From Pedobacter cryoconitis (GTDB lineage: Bacteria; Bacteroidota; Bacteroidia; Sphingobacteriales; Sphingobacteriaceae): a stretch of 64,000 nucleotides of DNA. The stretch lies in assembly GCF_003259615.1 (NCBI RefSeq), contig NZ_QLLR01000002.1:393811-457810 (forward strand), given 5' to 3'. The notes beneath the pieces were generated by a model, which was not told the origin of the DNA, ran no database searches, and saw only the letters and a program-made list of their open reading frames with translations. A program made the position numbers and the translations under genes. This document shows positions 1-8,725 of the stretch, one piece after another (within the stretch, counting starts at the first letter, position 1; every line of letters starts with the position of its first letter).

Positions 1-59
1 CCCGTTTACAACCTGGTGTCACCCCGACCACCACTCAGGCACAACCAAACCATAACTAG
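1..59 (+). CDS. possible 3' end of an upstream gene (partial)
   Basis: The third forward frame is open from the window edge to a TAG at 57-59 and reads as a polar, Thr/Gln/Pro-rich tail of 18 residues. It could be the C-terminus of a gene that begins left of the window. The stretch is too short to identify, and an open frame of this length can occur by chance. Low confidence. Confidence 0.25.
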   Translation, partial: RLQPGVTPTTTQAQPNHN

Positions 60-100
60 TTGAAGATTAATGAAATTATAATTTTCCCTTTGACTAACCA

Positions 101-150
101 ACGGACAACTGCGGACAATTGCAGACAGCTGCGGACAATTATGGACATTT
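101..150. repeat. short direct repeat with 10-bp period
   Basis: Five consecutive 10-base units share the core GGACAA or a one-to-two base variant: acggacaact, gcggacaatt, gcagacagct, gcggacaatt, atggacattt. The spacing is exactly 10 bases, close to one DNA helical turn. The rest of 60-210 is AT-rich with no recognisable gene. The function is unknown; a protein-binding array or a slippage-derived repeat are both possible. Confidence 0.6.
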
Positions 151-213
151 TTTACGCATCAGGATAATCTTTAAAGCGAATAGCCTACATTGGTGGAAAG
201 GCATTGATTTATT

Positions 214-366
214 ATGGGAGGTTTAACGGGTAAATTTTCAAAGGGAATCCTGGGCGGTTTCATTTTTAAAGCAGCAGTTTGGAGTACAGGTTGTTTCAAA
301 AGTTCTGTACTGGGCATAATGAAACAAGCAATGGAAACCGAAAAAGGCATCAGAGAACTTTCGTAA
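214..366 (+). CDS. possible 50-residue small protein, unidentified
   Basis: An ATG-initiated frame of 50 codons ends in TAA at 364-366. The product begins MGGLTGKFSKGILGGF, has a glycine-rich, mildly hydrophobic first half with two Cys, and a charged C-terminal half. I recognise no family. It lies in the gene-poor first 540 bases, before the toxin-antitoxin pair. A decayed fragment or chance frame is equally possible. Nothing else is supported between it and 545. Confidence 0.25.
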   Translation: MGGLTGKFSKGILGGFIFKAAVWSTGCFKSSVLGIMKQAMETEKGIRELS

Positions 367-545
367 AAGTAGCAAGCCCGGAAAAATCAGGGAGTAATTA
401 GCTTATTAAAGAATCGTAACCAGCTGCTTTGAACTAAGAAAATATCAAACCCAAAATTTGAAATTTAATCCCTAATCCACAAGTTTATGAATTGATCCTG
501 CATCTGATTGAATAAGAAAATAAACATTTTTGCTTATATTTGAAT

Positions 546-1052
546 ATGGAATCAATGCTTGAAAAATATAAAGGCATCCACCCGGGAATGATTCTGGAGC
601 GGGAGCTCAAGAAAAAAAACCTAAAGAAAGTGGCATTTGCCCATGCTTTAAATGAATATCCTCAGACTCTTAACCAAATAACAAAGGGAAAACGGGGACT
701 TACACCTGCGCTTTCTCTTAAAATAGACAAGGCCCTTGGATTTGAAGAAGGGACAATGCTTGTTTTACAGGCTTATTTTGAAATTAAAAAAGAAAAGAAA
801 AAGAGCAATAATCAGCTACGTCCTAACATTTCTAATTTTAGGAAAATACTTTTCTGGGATACAGACATAACCAAAATTGACTGGGAAAAGCAATATAGAA
901 GTATTATCAGGCGGATATTCGAACGTGGAAATAGTCAGGAAAAAGAAGAGATTATAAATTTCTACGGCAAGGATAAAATAAAATCAGTAACTGGAAATAT
1001 CTCAGTTACAAGTGGCGTTATCACGCTATTACACAATAGAAAAACACACTGA
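546..1052 (+). CDS. HTH-domain antitoxin, partner of AbiEii-type toxin
   Basis: 168 residues. The N-terminal part (about 12-66) looks like an XRE/HigA-type helix-turn-helix, with the early motif IHPGMILERELKKK. The C-terminal part (about 100-150: FWDTDITKIDWEKQYRSII, then RIFERGN, EEIINFYG) matches the small domain that often accompanies nucleotidyltransferase toxins in Bacteroidetes. The stop overlaps the start region of the toxin gene with one base between TGA and ATG, so the two are probably translationally coupled. The ATG at 546 is preferred over an in-frame TTG at 540. A TATATTTG element ends at 542, only three bases before the ATG. The expected role is neutralising the toxin and probably repressing the operon. 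Family assignment is from sequence pattern only. Confidence 0.75.
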   Translation: MESMLEKYKGIHPGMILERELKKKNLKKVAFAHALNEYPQTLNQITKGKRGLTPALSLKIDKALGFEEGTMLVLQAYFEIKKEKKKSNNQLRPNISNFRKILFWDTDITKIDWEKQYRSIIRRIFERGNSQEKEEIINFYGKDKIKSVTGNISVTSGVITLLHNRKTH

Positions 1053-1053
1053 T

Positions 1054-1692
1054 ATGCTAAAATGGAATACCGTAAGCGATATATTAAGAGATAGTTTACT
1101 CACATTAATGCAGGCAAAAGAACTTCAGGACTTCAGATTGGTTGGAGGAACAGCATTAAGCCTGTATTTAGGACATAGAATGTCAGTTGATATTGATCTC
1201 TTTACAGATGCACCCTATGGCTCAGTAGATTTTGATATTATAGAAATATACTTAAGAAATACTTTTAAATACGTTGAAGGAGACTTTGGTATGATCCCTG
1301 GTATGGGAAAATCTTACTTGATCGGAACCGATAAAGAAAGTGTAATTAAACTAGATGTTTATTATTCTATGGATCCATTCTTCCAACCATTCATTGAAGC
1401 AGAGAACATACGAATGGCCTCAATAGAAGAAATCATAGTAATGAAAGTCGATGTTATTCAAAGAGGTGGTAGAAAAAAGGACTTTTGGGATTTACATGAA
1501 TTACTTGGAAAATTTAGTGTTGAAAGTATGATTGATTTGCATAAACAGCGTTTTGAATGGACACACGAACCTGATCTCATACTTGCAAATTTCACAAACT
1601 TTGAATCGGCGGATAATGATTTTGATCCCGTATGTCGTAAAAATAAAGAATGGATATTTATAAAAGAAGACCTGATAGAAGCCATAGGATAG
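1054..1692 (+). CDS. AbiEii/AbiGii-family nucleotidyltransferase toxin
   Basis: 212 residues from the ATG at 1054. The motif LVGGTALSLYLGHRMSVDID at about residues 29-48 is the signature GG(S/T)A-x(n)-DxD core of AbiEii/AbiGii nucleotidyltransferase toxins, with the presumed metal-binding pair at D46 and D48. Downstream segments (IKLDVYY, IEEIIVMKVDVIQRGGRKKDFWDLHELL) fit the family. Known members of this family act as the toxic half of abortive-infection or toxin-antitoxin systems, typically by modifying tRNA. The in-frame GTG at 1012 would add 14 residues overlapping the antitoxin, and the ATG one base after the antitoxin stop is more natural. It forms a two-gene unit with the upstream antitoxin. 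Confidence 0.85.
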   Translation: MLKWNTVSDILRDSLLTLMQAKELQDFRLVGGTALSLYLGHRMSVDIDLFTDAPYGSVDFDIIEIYLRNTFKYVEGDFGMIPGMGKSYLIGTDKESVIKLDVYYSMDPFFQPFIEAENIRMASIEEIIVMKVDVIQRGGRKKDFWDLHELLGKFSVESMIDLHKQRFEWTHEPDLILANFTNFESADNDFDPVCRKNKEWIFIKEDLIEAIG

Positions 1693-1726
1693 AGAATACT
1701 GCTCTTAAAAAACAACATGTCAATTG

Positions 1727-2181
1727 CTAAAAATTAACCGGTGTAGCCTGTCTTGCTACTAGTTTCCAATCGTTATCTTTTTTTACCCAGATGTTAGTAA
1801 ATCGTCTTTTAAGCTGCTTGGCTGATTTTTCGCCATCTGCCTTTTGAGACTCAGTTTCAGCCCCCATCACAACAGCAATATCACCATTAAATGTAATCCG
1901 TTCAATATTTCTGCCCACCTTCGAAAATACATGCCCACCTTTGAGAATATTGAGAATTTGCTTTCTGGTCGATATTTTTCCATTCGCATTATTTACAACA
2001 TATTCTTCCGTCCAGATATTTTTGAGTGCAGCAGTATCATTTTTATCTAAAAATGCTGTCCAGGTTTTTCCAGCTCACGAATTCTTAGATCATCATCTGA
2101 TGCATGTTGCTGAGCCTGCGCGAAATTTATGGTACTGATAAACAATATGGTTAGTAAAAACGGAAGGACGTTTTTTTTCAT
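1727..2181 (-). pseudogene. NTF2/SnoaL-like (DUF4440-type) exported protein, frameshifted
   Basis: The minus strand begins at an ATG at 2181 with a signal peptide (MKKNVLPFLLTILFIS, ending about FAQAQQ). It reads into RIRELEK and then hits a stop. Adding one base in the T-run at 2065-2069 (A-run on the coding strand) restores a continuous frame (TWTAFLDKND, TEEYVVNNANGKIS) joining the C-terminal part that ends VKKDNDWKLVARQATPVNF at 1727. The restored protein is about 150 residues, the normal size of a secreted NTF2-like/DUF4440 protein. Either the gene is a recent pseudogene or the run was miscalled. The tail after the shift stays fully open, which favours a recent lesion or an error. Confidence 0.8.
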
Positions 2182-2217
2182 AATTACTCAAATCTAAAAA
2201 TATAATTATCCGATTTT

Positions 2218-2233
2218 TATGATCTGGATCATA
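2218..2233. promoter_or_regulatory. palindrome TATGATC-TG-GATCATA upstream of NTF2-like gene
   Basis: Two perfect 7-base arms flank a 2-base centre, 37 bases before the ATG at 2181. The layout resembles sites of CRP/FNR-superfamily or similar dimeric regulators. The binding protein is unknown; only the symmetry is seen. Confidence 0.4.
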
Positions 2234-2349
2234 TTAACTTCCAGAGCCGATTAATCCGGGCAGTATTTCATTTTTCAAACTAACTTTCCATTCAGGACAG
2301 GTAATCAATCTTAATATTAACCTGTGTCTTATACTGAAAAATCTTTAAG

Positions 2350-4740
2350 TTATTCCACCACCCATTCATGAATTCCAGAAGAGTTATCTTTAGGAAGACG
2401 GGCTTCCAGTCTCAATGCTTTAGTTTTTACAGGTTTAAACCGAAGCACATTAAACTTATCCTTTTCAATAAGGTATTCAGTAACGGCTTCAACAGGAATC
2501 CACTTTCCTTCACTTAAATAAAGAAGCTGATAACGCTCAGGAACCCGGCATCCGCCCCATGGGCTATCATCAAACCAATAAACCTTTGAGACAGAAACTT
2601 CATATTCCCGGTCAAAATCGTATTGCAGAAACTCATTTGATCCCTTTTTGGGCCACCAATGCAAATAAGGGTAGTTGGTATCTTTAGCATCTGCCGGTTC
2701 ATATTGATCTTTTACAGCAGCCAGCAATTGTTTATTAGTTAATGAGCCTGACACTATACTCCTGGAGGCAATAGTTGCAGCAGGTCTGGGTCTTGAAACA
2801 GACTCTTCATAGGGTACCCAAACGGTCATCTCACTAGCTCCCCTGTTTGCCCAGGCATAGTAAGGTATTGCAGTAACTTTCTGATCAACTTTAATCAGCT
2901 CGTTACTATTGAGCTTTCTGTGCGTACCTGAGCCTTGTACAGTTAATACTTCTATTCCATTCAGCAAATCGGGATTAAAGTGTGAAGCTGCAACTGCATT
3001 TTTAGCTATAATAATATCCTGAACTACACTGTCTTTATTATCCGGACCTTCCAGACAATAAACAACCGGGCCCCGCTGAAAAGCAAAGCGGCCTTTATCA
3101 TCCTTTACTTTTTCATTTGCAAAAACTTTTCTGGTTTCCATAGGAACAGAAAACACCAACTGATCACCTTTCTTCCAGGTACGGTTAATAACTGCATAAC
3201 CTTTAACTACCGTATATTTAAATGGCTTACCATTTAAAGTAAGTATAACCTTTGAAGGCTTTGTCTCCATAAAACTGTACAATGTACCTGGAACAGGCTC
3301 ATTATGCGCCCATCCGGGAATACGGATATGCAAAGTGAACGCTGCGTTTTTTTCCGGATCTACTTTTATCCCGACTTTTCCATCCCATGGATAAGCGGTA
3401 ACCTGTGCAATTTTCACTTGAGCAACAGGAAGTTTAATCTCACTCGTATTCCCCATAAAGAGGTTTACATATAAGTTATTTTCATTTTGGGCGTACACAT
3501 AACCTGGTACGGAAGGCAGAAACCTGGTCATATTAGAAATGCAGCAAGCACATCTGAACCACCCACTACGCTCATGCTGATGCATAGAGGATAAAGGGTT
3601 AGGATAAAAGAAACGATCTCCTGAAAGAGAAACTCCCGATAGTAAACCATTATATAAGGTGCGTTCCAAAACATCTATATATTTCGAATCTCCGTGTAAT
3701 TGAAACATACGGCTGTTCCAGTAAATATTGGCAATTGCTGCACAGGTCTCTGCATAAGCTGACATATTGGGTAAATGATAAGCCTCACCAAATGCCTCGC
3801 CCTCACCCACTGCGCCAATTCCTCCGGTGATGTAAAGTTTTTTATTCACTACATCTTCCCAGATATCATCAATGGCTTTCAAGTACCTTTTATCCCCTGT
3901 AATTGCGGCGACGTCAGCCATACCAGTATACATATAGGCGGCCCTTACGGCATGTCCAACTGCTTCGTGCTGGTCAATGACCTTTGCCTGAGCCTGGTTA
4001 TAAGCATTGCCTTTAGGCCCACGTACATCCAGAAAAAATTTGGCCAGGTTAAGGTACTGCTCATTCCCAGTGATCCTGTATAATTTAACCAGCCCGATTT
4101 CTACGACCTGATGCCCCGGATACCGTTCTGTTTTACCGTAACCAAAATCTCTGACCAGCAGGTCTGCATTCTTCAAGGCTATATTTAATAAAGTTTTCTT
4201 TCCTGTAGCCTGATAATGGGCAGCAGCAGATTCAAATAAATGCCCGGAGTTATATAATTCATGACTAAGTTCTTCTTCTTTCTCCCAGCGTTTGCTGCCA
4301 ATCCATTTATTAGGTTCAGCTGCATTGACCGTACGAAAAGTATAGAGATAACCATCTTTTTCCTGAGCAGCACCGATAATACTGATCAGTGTATCCACAT
4401 ATTTCTCCATAACCGGATCGGCCTTCATTTGTATCGCATAAGATGCACCTTCTATCACTTTATAGATATCCGTATCATCAAATGGAAAGACAGTTAATTT
4501 GTCTCCGGGAATAGTTTTGGAGGCTCTTAAAAAATTAGCTATTCTTCCATCCATTTTACATTGCTGCAAGGTATGTGGAATAGTAACTTTGGCATTAATT
4601 TCCATTTTTGGGGCCCAGAACTGATCATTTACATGAACGTGAGTGAATGCCACGGGCTGAATCGGATAATCTTTTTTCTGCGCATAAACAGCGCCAGAGA
4701 AAAGGCATAATAGCGTTAGGATATTGTTTAATTTCATCAT
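2350..4740 (-). CDS. GH127/GH146-type beta-L-arabinofuranosidase
   Basis: 796 residues from the ATGATG at 4740-4735, with a signal peptide ending near VYAQKK, so probably periplasmic. The family releases terminal beta-L-arabinofuranose with a zinc-bound cysteine nucleophile. The expected residues are present: E331 and C333 in AYAETCAAI and C397/C399/C400 in WFRCACC. After the (alpha/alpha)6 catalytic part comes a beta domain (FQRGPVVYCLEG, about residue 565 on) resembling DUF4986, and a discoidin-like C-terminal module. That layout fits GH146 enzymes of gut arabinan loci as well as GH127. It is the last gene of the arabinan operon. Its start overlaps the upstream GH43 stop as ATGA, so it is translationally coupled. 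An upstream in-frame ATG at 4761 would add seven residues inside the neighbour and is less likely. Confidence 0.9.
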   Translation of the reverse strand: MMKLNNILTLLCLFSGAVYAQKKDYPIQPVAFTHVHVNDQFWAPKMEINAKVTIPHTLQQCKMDGRIANFLRASKTIPGDKLTVFPFDDTDIYKVIEGASYAIQMKADPVMEKYVDTLISIIGAAQEKDGYLYTFRTVNAAEPNKWIGSKRWEKEEELSHELYNSGHLFESAAAHYQATGKKTLLNIALKNADLLVRDFGYGKTERYPGHQVVEIGLVKLYRITGNEQYLNLAKFFLDVRGPKGNAYNQAQAKVIDQHEAVGHAVRAAYMYTGMADVAAITGDKRYLKAIDDIWEDVVNKKLYITGGIGAVGEGEAFGEAYHLPNMSAYAETCAAIANIYWNSRMFQLHGDSKYIDVLERTLYNGLLSGVSLSGDRFFYPNPLSSMHQHERSGWFRCACCISNMTRFLPSVPGYVYAQNENNLYVNLFMGNTSEIKLPVAQVKIAQVTAYPWDGKVGIKVDPEKNAAFTLHIRIPGWAHNEPVPGTLYSFMETKPSKVILTLNGKPFKYTVVKGYAVINRTWKKGDQLVFSVPMETRKVFANEKVKDDKGRFAFQRGPVVYCLEGPDNKDSVVQDIIIAKNAVAASHFNPDLLNGIEVLTVQGSGTHRKLNSNELIKVDQKVTAIPYYAWANRGASEMTVWVPYEESVSRPRPAATIASRSIVSGSLTNKQLLAAVKDQYEPADAKDTNYPYLHWWPKKGSNEFLQYDFDREYEVSVSKVYWFDDSPWGGCRVPERYQLLYLSEGKWIPVEAVTEYLIEKDKFNVLRFKPVKTKALRLEARLPKDNSSGIHEWVVE

Positions 4741-5747
4741 TTTACAACTACAAGCGGCCATTCATTCAGCCAGTTCAATTTTTCAATTCTGAGTTTTGGC
4801 ACTCCTTTATCTTTCGCATCATAGCCATGAAAGATGAGATAATCTATCCCATCAAAAGTGCAGACTGCGTTATGGCCAACCCCATACCAGCCAGCGTCTC
4901 CTTCCAGTACCAATGTCCCTCCCCCTTTAGTCATTGCGATACCATTCTGATCCAGATAAGGGCCTTTAATTGACCTGGAACGTCCAACAATCATTTTATA
5001 AGTGCTTTTTTCACCTTTGCAGCAATAGTCTATGGAAGCAAATAAATAATAATACCCGCTTTTTTTGAAAAGGAAAGGTGCCTCAATAGCATTGCCGCCA
5101 GCATCAACAGGGTTTCCTTCTACAGTAGGAGGATTCGGTGCTCCAGGAACTTTTTTTCTGCTGGCAATGGTAGGCAGCTCATCAGTTTGCGCTGAAATAT
5201 GCAGCAGGTCTTTACTGAGCTGGGCTAGTTTAATCCCGTCCCAAAATGAGCCAAATACCATCCATGGAATTCCCTTCTCATCACTGATTACATTAGGGTC
5301 AATTGCATTCCAATTTGTTTTCCCCGGAAAAGACTGAATTACTTTCCCATGGTCTGTCCACTTAAAATCAGGAGAATCCGGGTCAAGTGTCGCATTAGTT
5401 GCCACTCCTATAGCCGACGTGTTTTTACCAAAAGCAGATACAGAGTAATACAGATAATACTTTCCTTTGTCAAAGTAAATATCCGGTGCCCAGATATGGC
5501 CTTTAAAGTCCGGTATAGCTTTAACTGCCCACTCAGGTGCTTTACTAAAAACAGGTTGTTCTTTTTTCCAGCTTTTCATATCAGCTGAACTCCAGACATG
5601 AATGCCCCAGCCAGTACTGAACAGATAATAGCGGTTATTCTGCCTGATCATTACAGGGTCGTGAACGGATATAGCTGTTTGATATTCCTGAGCATTTAAG
5701 CGGAATACCACTGAAAAAAATAAGATTAAAATCAAATACTTTTTCAT
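4737..5747 (-). CDS. GH43 arabinan endo-1,5-alpha-L-arabinosidase
   Basis: 336 residues with a signal peptide (MKKYLILILFFSVVFRLNAQ). The five-bladed propeller catalytic triad of GH43 is visible: D30 in VHDPVM, D150 in AIDPNV and E222 in IEAPFLF. The motifs HIWAPDI and VFGSFWDGI are typical of endo-1,5-arabinanases. Length is normal for a single-domain member. It lies between a GH51 (5 bases or so upstream) and the GH127 gene whose start it overlaps. It probably cuts arabino-oligosaccharides in the periplasm after SusCD import. Endo rather than exo action is inferred from motif similarity. Confidence 0.88.
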   Translation of the reverse strand: MKKYLILILFFSVVFRLNAQEYQTAISVHDPVMIRQNNRYYLFSTGWGIHVWSSADMKSWKKEQPVFSKAPEWAVKAIPDFKGHIWAPDIYFDKGKYYLYYSVSAFGKNTSAIGVATNATLDPDSPDFKWTDHGKVIQSFPGKTNWNAIDPNVISDEKGIPWMVFGSFWDGIKLAQLSKDLLHISAQTDELPTIASRKKVPGAPNPPTVEGNPVDAGGNAIEAPFLFKKSGYYYLFASIDYCCKGEKSTYKMIVGRSRSIKGPYLDQNGIAMTKGGGTLVLEGDAGWYGVGHNAVCTFDGIDYLIFHGYDAKDKGVPKLRIEKLNWLNEWPLVVVK

Positions 5748-5753
5748 TCCGGC

Positions 5754-7733
5754 TTATTGAAAAGGAACCCTTAAAATATTAAACGAGTAAGGTTGCAGAT
5801 CCAATTTGGCCTGGTTATTCTTAATCGTTATTTCTTTTTCTTTTGGGCTCACATTTACAGCATTGGCGAAAGTATTTACAGCGCTTAAGTTTTCATTCTG
5901 CAACTGGATAAGTTTCCCGCCGGAAGCCGTTTTTTTACTTCCATTGATTACAATATTTCTCGATTTTGCCGATGAAGAAGCATTAATTACCTTAATAACT
6001 ACCTCATTTGTTTTTTGATCTAATACGGCAGAAGCATAAATCCCATCCTCACCTGCTATTACTTTCTGGTCACTCAGAATATCGATGACATCCGTTCCCT
6101 TGTTTAAGGAATATAACTTTTGTACATAGTAATTTGGGGTACCATATATAGCCAGATTATCCACCCAAATCATATCAGGAGTCCATTGCCAGCCATCGGC
6201 ATGGGCAAATAAAGGCGCGTAAGAAGCCATGTGTACCACTGCTGCGTTTCTTTCCAAACCGGTCATAAAAGCGGCTTCGGCAATAGCACATTCCCAGTTG
6301 TTTTTGTTGGTTGGTTTAGCAATTCCATCACTTTGCGCAGCATACTCACCGGCAAATACTTTTGATCCATTTCTATCGTAATTGTCATACCGCTTTGCAT
6401 TCGCTAAAAACCATTGTGGGGAGCGGTAATAATGTTCATCAATGATGTCTGCTTTCATTTTTCTTAAGGAAGTATTGAGCAGATCGAAACGTGCTCCGTC
6501 GGGATCAGTTCCAGAACTATTGATCAGCTTAATTTCCGGGTATTTACTTTTAACGGCTTTAGTGAACAAGTCTAAGCGCTCTAAATACTGTGGGCCCCAG
6601 TTTTCATTACCAATGCCGAGCATTTTTAAGTGAAAAGGTGCTGGATGCCCCATTTCTGCCCTCACTTTGCCCCATGGAGTATTCACATCTCCGTTAGCAA
6701 ATTCAATCAGGTCTAATGCATCCTGAATATAAGGGTCAAGTTCATCTAATGGTACCAGTTCGGCTGTATTAAACTGGCACGACATTCCACAGTTCAGAAT
6801 AGGAAGGGGCTCTGCACCAATATCTTCAGAAAGCTGGAAATATTCATAAAACCCAAGTCCGAAGGTCTGGTAATAATCAGGCGCAGGCCGATGTGAAAAT
6901 TCCGAATTCCAGCGGTTGACAATCAGCTTCCTGTTTTCAACAGGGCCTATTGTTTTTTTCCACTGATAGCGGGTGGACAGATCATGTCCTTCGACTATGC
7001 ATCCGCCGGGAAAACGGATAAAACCAGGTTTCATATCTGCCAGGATTTGCACCATATCTCCACGCAAACCACCTTTTCTGTTCTTCCAGGTATCACCAGG
7101 AAATAAGGAGATCTGATCCAGGTCTATCTGGCCAGCCCCTTCAAACCAAAGGTTGAATTTTGCTTTATTGACGGTCTGGTTTGCAGTAAAGGTCACGGAT
7201 TGTTTTTTCCATTGACTATCACTTGTTTCTGGAACAAGAACAGCGCTTCCCAGTACTTTCCCTGTACTGTCAATCAGTTCAGCATGTAGTTTTACTGCTG
7301 GAGAAGATTGCCTGTAAAAGACCGAAAAATCATAAGAAAGCCCTTTTTTAACCCCTATTCCTTTGAATCCTTCATTCGTAATATTTAGATCAGCCTTAGC
7401 TGTTCCTCTGGAAATAACCCTGAGATAACGTGGATTATCAGCCTCTTTTTCACCTTTATTCAACACCAGCAGGTCACCTTCCTGAATTTTACTTCCCTGA
7501 ATAGTCCAGCCCATTAATGGTTTGTAAAATTCAAAAGAACGGTTTTTGATTAACTCTGCATAAATACCCCCGTCTGCGCCCATATTGATATCTTCAAAAA
7601 ACACACCCCACATTTCGGGATGTACTTTAGCAGTGATCTTATCTGGGTTAACAGCAATCGTTGTATTTTTCTGTGCCATCACATTCAGTAAGCTGAACAT
7701 GGCAATTGCGGTAAAAAAGTATTTTTTCAGCAT
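5754..7733 (-). CDS. GH51 alpha-L-arabinofuranosidase with carbohydrate-binding insert
   Basis: 659 residues with a signal peptide (about 1-20). N-terminal MWGVFFEDINMGADGGIYAE begins the GH51 barrel. A CBM4/9-like beta-sandwich insert follows at about 75-215 (GWTIQGSKI to GQIDLDQISLFPGD). The barrel then continues with the acid/base E377 in GIGNENWG and the nucleophile E463 in FAGEYAAQ. The C-terminal beta domain ends FNILRVPF. It removes alpha-linked arabinofuranose side chains or exo-cleaves arabinan. This is the long, binding-domain form of GH51, unlike the shorter GH51 two genes upstream. The start lies one base beyond the stop of the preceding GH43 gene. Confidence 0.92.
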   Translation of the reverse strand: MLKKYFFTAIAMFSLLNVMAQKNTTIAVNPDKITAKVHPEMWGVFFEDINMGADGGIYAELIKNRSFEFYKPLMGWTIQGSKIQEGDLLVLNKGEKEADNPRYLRVISRGTAKADLNITNEGFKGIGVKKGLSYDFSVFYRQSSPAVKLHAELIDSTGKVLGSAVLVPETSDSQWKKQSVTFTANQTVNKAKFNLWFEGAGQIDLDQISLFPGDTWKNRKGGLRGDMVQILADMKPGFIRFPGGCIVEGHDLSTRYQWKKTIGPVENRKLIVNRWNSEFSHRPAPDYYQTFGLGFYEYFQLSEDIGAEPLPILNCGMSCQFNTAELVPLDELDPYIQDALDLIEFANGDVNTPWGKVRAEMGHPAPFHLKMLGIGNENWGPQYLERLDLFTKAVKSKYPEIKLINSSGTDPDGARFDLLNTSLRKMKADIIDEHYYRSPQWFLANAKRYDNYDRNGSKVFAGEYAAQSDGIAKPTNKNNWECAIAEAAFMTGLERNAAVVHMASYAPLFAHADGWQWTPDMIWVDNLAIYGTPNYYVQKLYSLNKGTDVIDILSDQKVIAGEDGIYASAVLDQKTNEVVIKVINASSSAKSRNIVINGSKKTASGGKLIQLQNENLSAVNTFANAVNVSPKEKEITIKNNQAKLDLQPYSFNILRVPFQ

Positions 7734-7734
7734 C

Positions 7735-8718
7735 TTATTTTTCTCCTTTTAATCCTTCTGTAGTCATTTGTATCCGTTTTATTGTACCATCACCATTGTA
7801 ATAAAGACGGTCTATACAAACCGACCTTCTATAGCTTCCTCCTGCTGAAGGGATAGTCCCATTGTGATAAATAAAATAGGATTTCCCTTTAAAATCAATG
7901 ATGGACTGGTGATTGGTGTTAGAATTTCCCGCCACTTCATTTAAAATCCCCTTGAAAACCCACGGGCCGGTTATTTTCCTGCTCATGGCATAAGCAATCT
8001 TTTCGGGAAACTGATAAGCGTAAGATAAGTAATACCAGCCTTTATGTTTGTGAATCCATGGTGCCTCAGTAAAATTGGGGAGGTCTACTTTATGGATAGG
8101 TCCCTCCTGCTCAGTCATATTTGCCTTCAGTTTGATATAATAACATTTTGTATTTCCCCAAAACAAATAGGCTTGTCCGTCTTCATCAATAAATACAGTT
8201 GGATCAATATCATCCCAGCTTATCTTTGTATCAGTAGTCATATCATTTGTAATCAAGGCTGATCCGCGGGCATCTTTAAATGGACCAAGCGGATTATCGG
8301 CTACAGCTACACCAATTGCTTTTCCTTTAACAGTACCATGTTCCACAGCTGCATACCAGTAGAATTTGCCATTTCTCTCTACCACCTGTGATGCCCAGGC
8401 ATCCCCACTGGCCCAGGCAAAATCTCTGGCCTTCAGCGGAACAGGATGTGAAGTCCAATCTTTCATGTTTGTTGAAGAATAAACCAGCCATTCATTCATT
8501 ACATAACGTTCCTGCCCGGCCGGGGCTTCATCATGACCAGCGTAGAGATAAACTTTTTGCTGATAAACCATAGCAGCAGGATCAGCGGTATACCGATCAG
8601 TGATAATCGGATTCCCCTGAACTACTGACTTTGTTTGTGCAGGGCTTACCAAAGTATTTGTCAGGGTCAGCGTCATCGCGATACCAACACAGTAAAATAT
8701 TTGTCTTATTTTTTTCAT
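7735..8718 (-). CDS. GH43 glycosidase, likely exo-alpha-L-arabinofuranosidase
   Basis: 327 residues with a signal peptide cut near SPAQ. GH43 residues are D46 in TADPAAMVY, D172 in DDIDPTVF and E218 in FTEAPWI. It has the single-propeller layout but differs clearly from the endo-arabinanase at 4737-5747 (no HIWAPDI motif), which suggests a different linkage. Members with ADPAAMVYQ- and WDDIDPTVF-type motifs are usually called arabinofuranosidases or beta-xylosidases; the arabinan context favours the former. It sits 7 bases after the upstream GH51 and one base before the downstream GH51. Confidence 0.85.
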   Translation of the reverse strand: MKKIRQIFYCVGIAMTLTLTNTLVSPAQTKSVVQGNPIITDRYTADPAAMVYQQKVYLYAGHDEAPAGQERYVMNEWLVYSSTNMKDWTSHPVPLKARDFAWASGDAWASQVVERNGKFYWYAAVEHGTVKGKAIGVAVADNPLGPFKDARGSALITNDMTTDTKISWDDIDPTVFIDEDGQAYLFWGNTKCYYIKLKANMTEQEGPIHKVDLPNFTEAPWIHKHKGWYYLSYAYQFPEKIAYAMSRKITGPWVFKGILNEVAGNSNTNHQSIIDFKGKSYFIYHNGTIPSAGGSYRRSVCIDRLYYNGDGTIKRIQMTTEGLKGEK

Positions 8719-8725
8719 CAGCTTG

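Noticed and set aside
2297..2331. ACAGGT...ACCTGT inverted repeat downstream of the GH127/146 gene as a terminator
   Set aside because: The arms need a bulge, the loop is long and no T-run follows on the minus strand, so termination is not supported.
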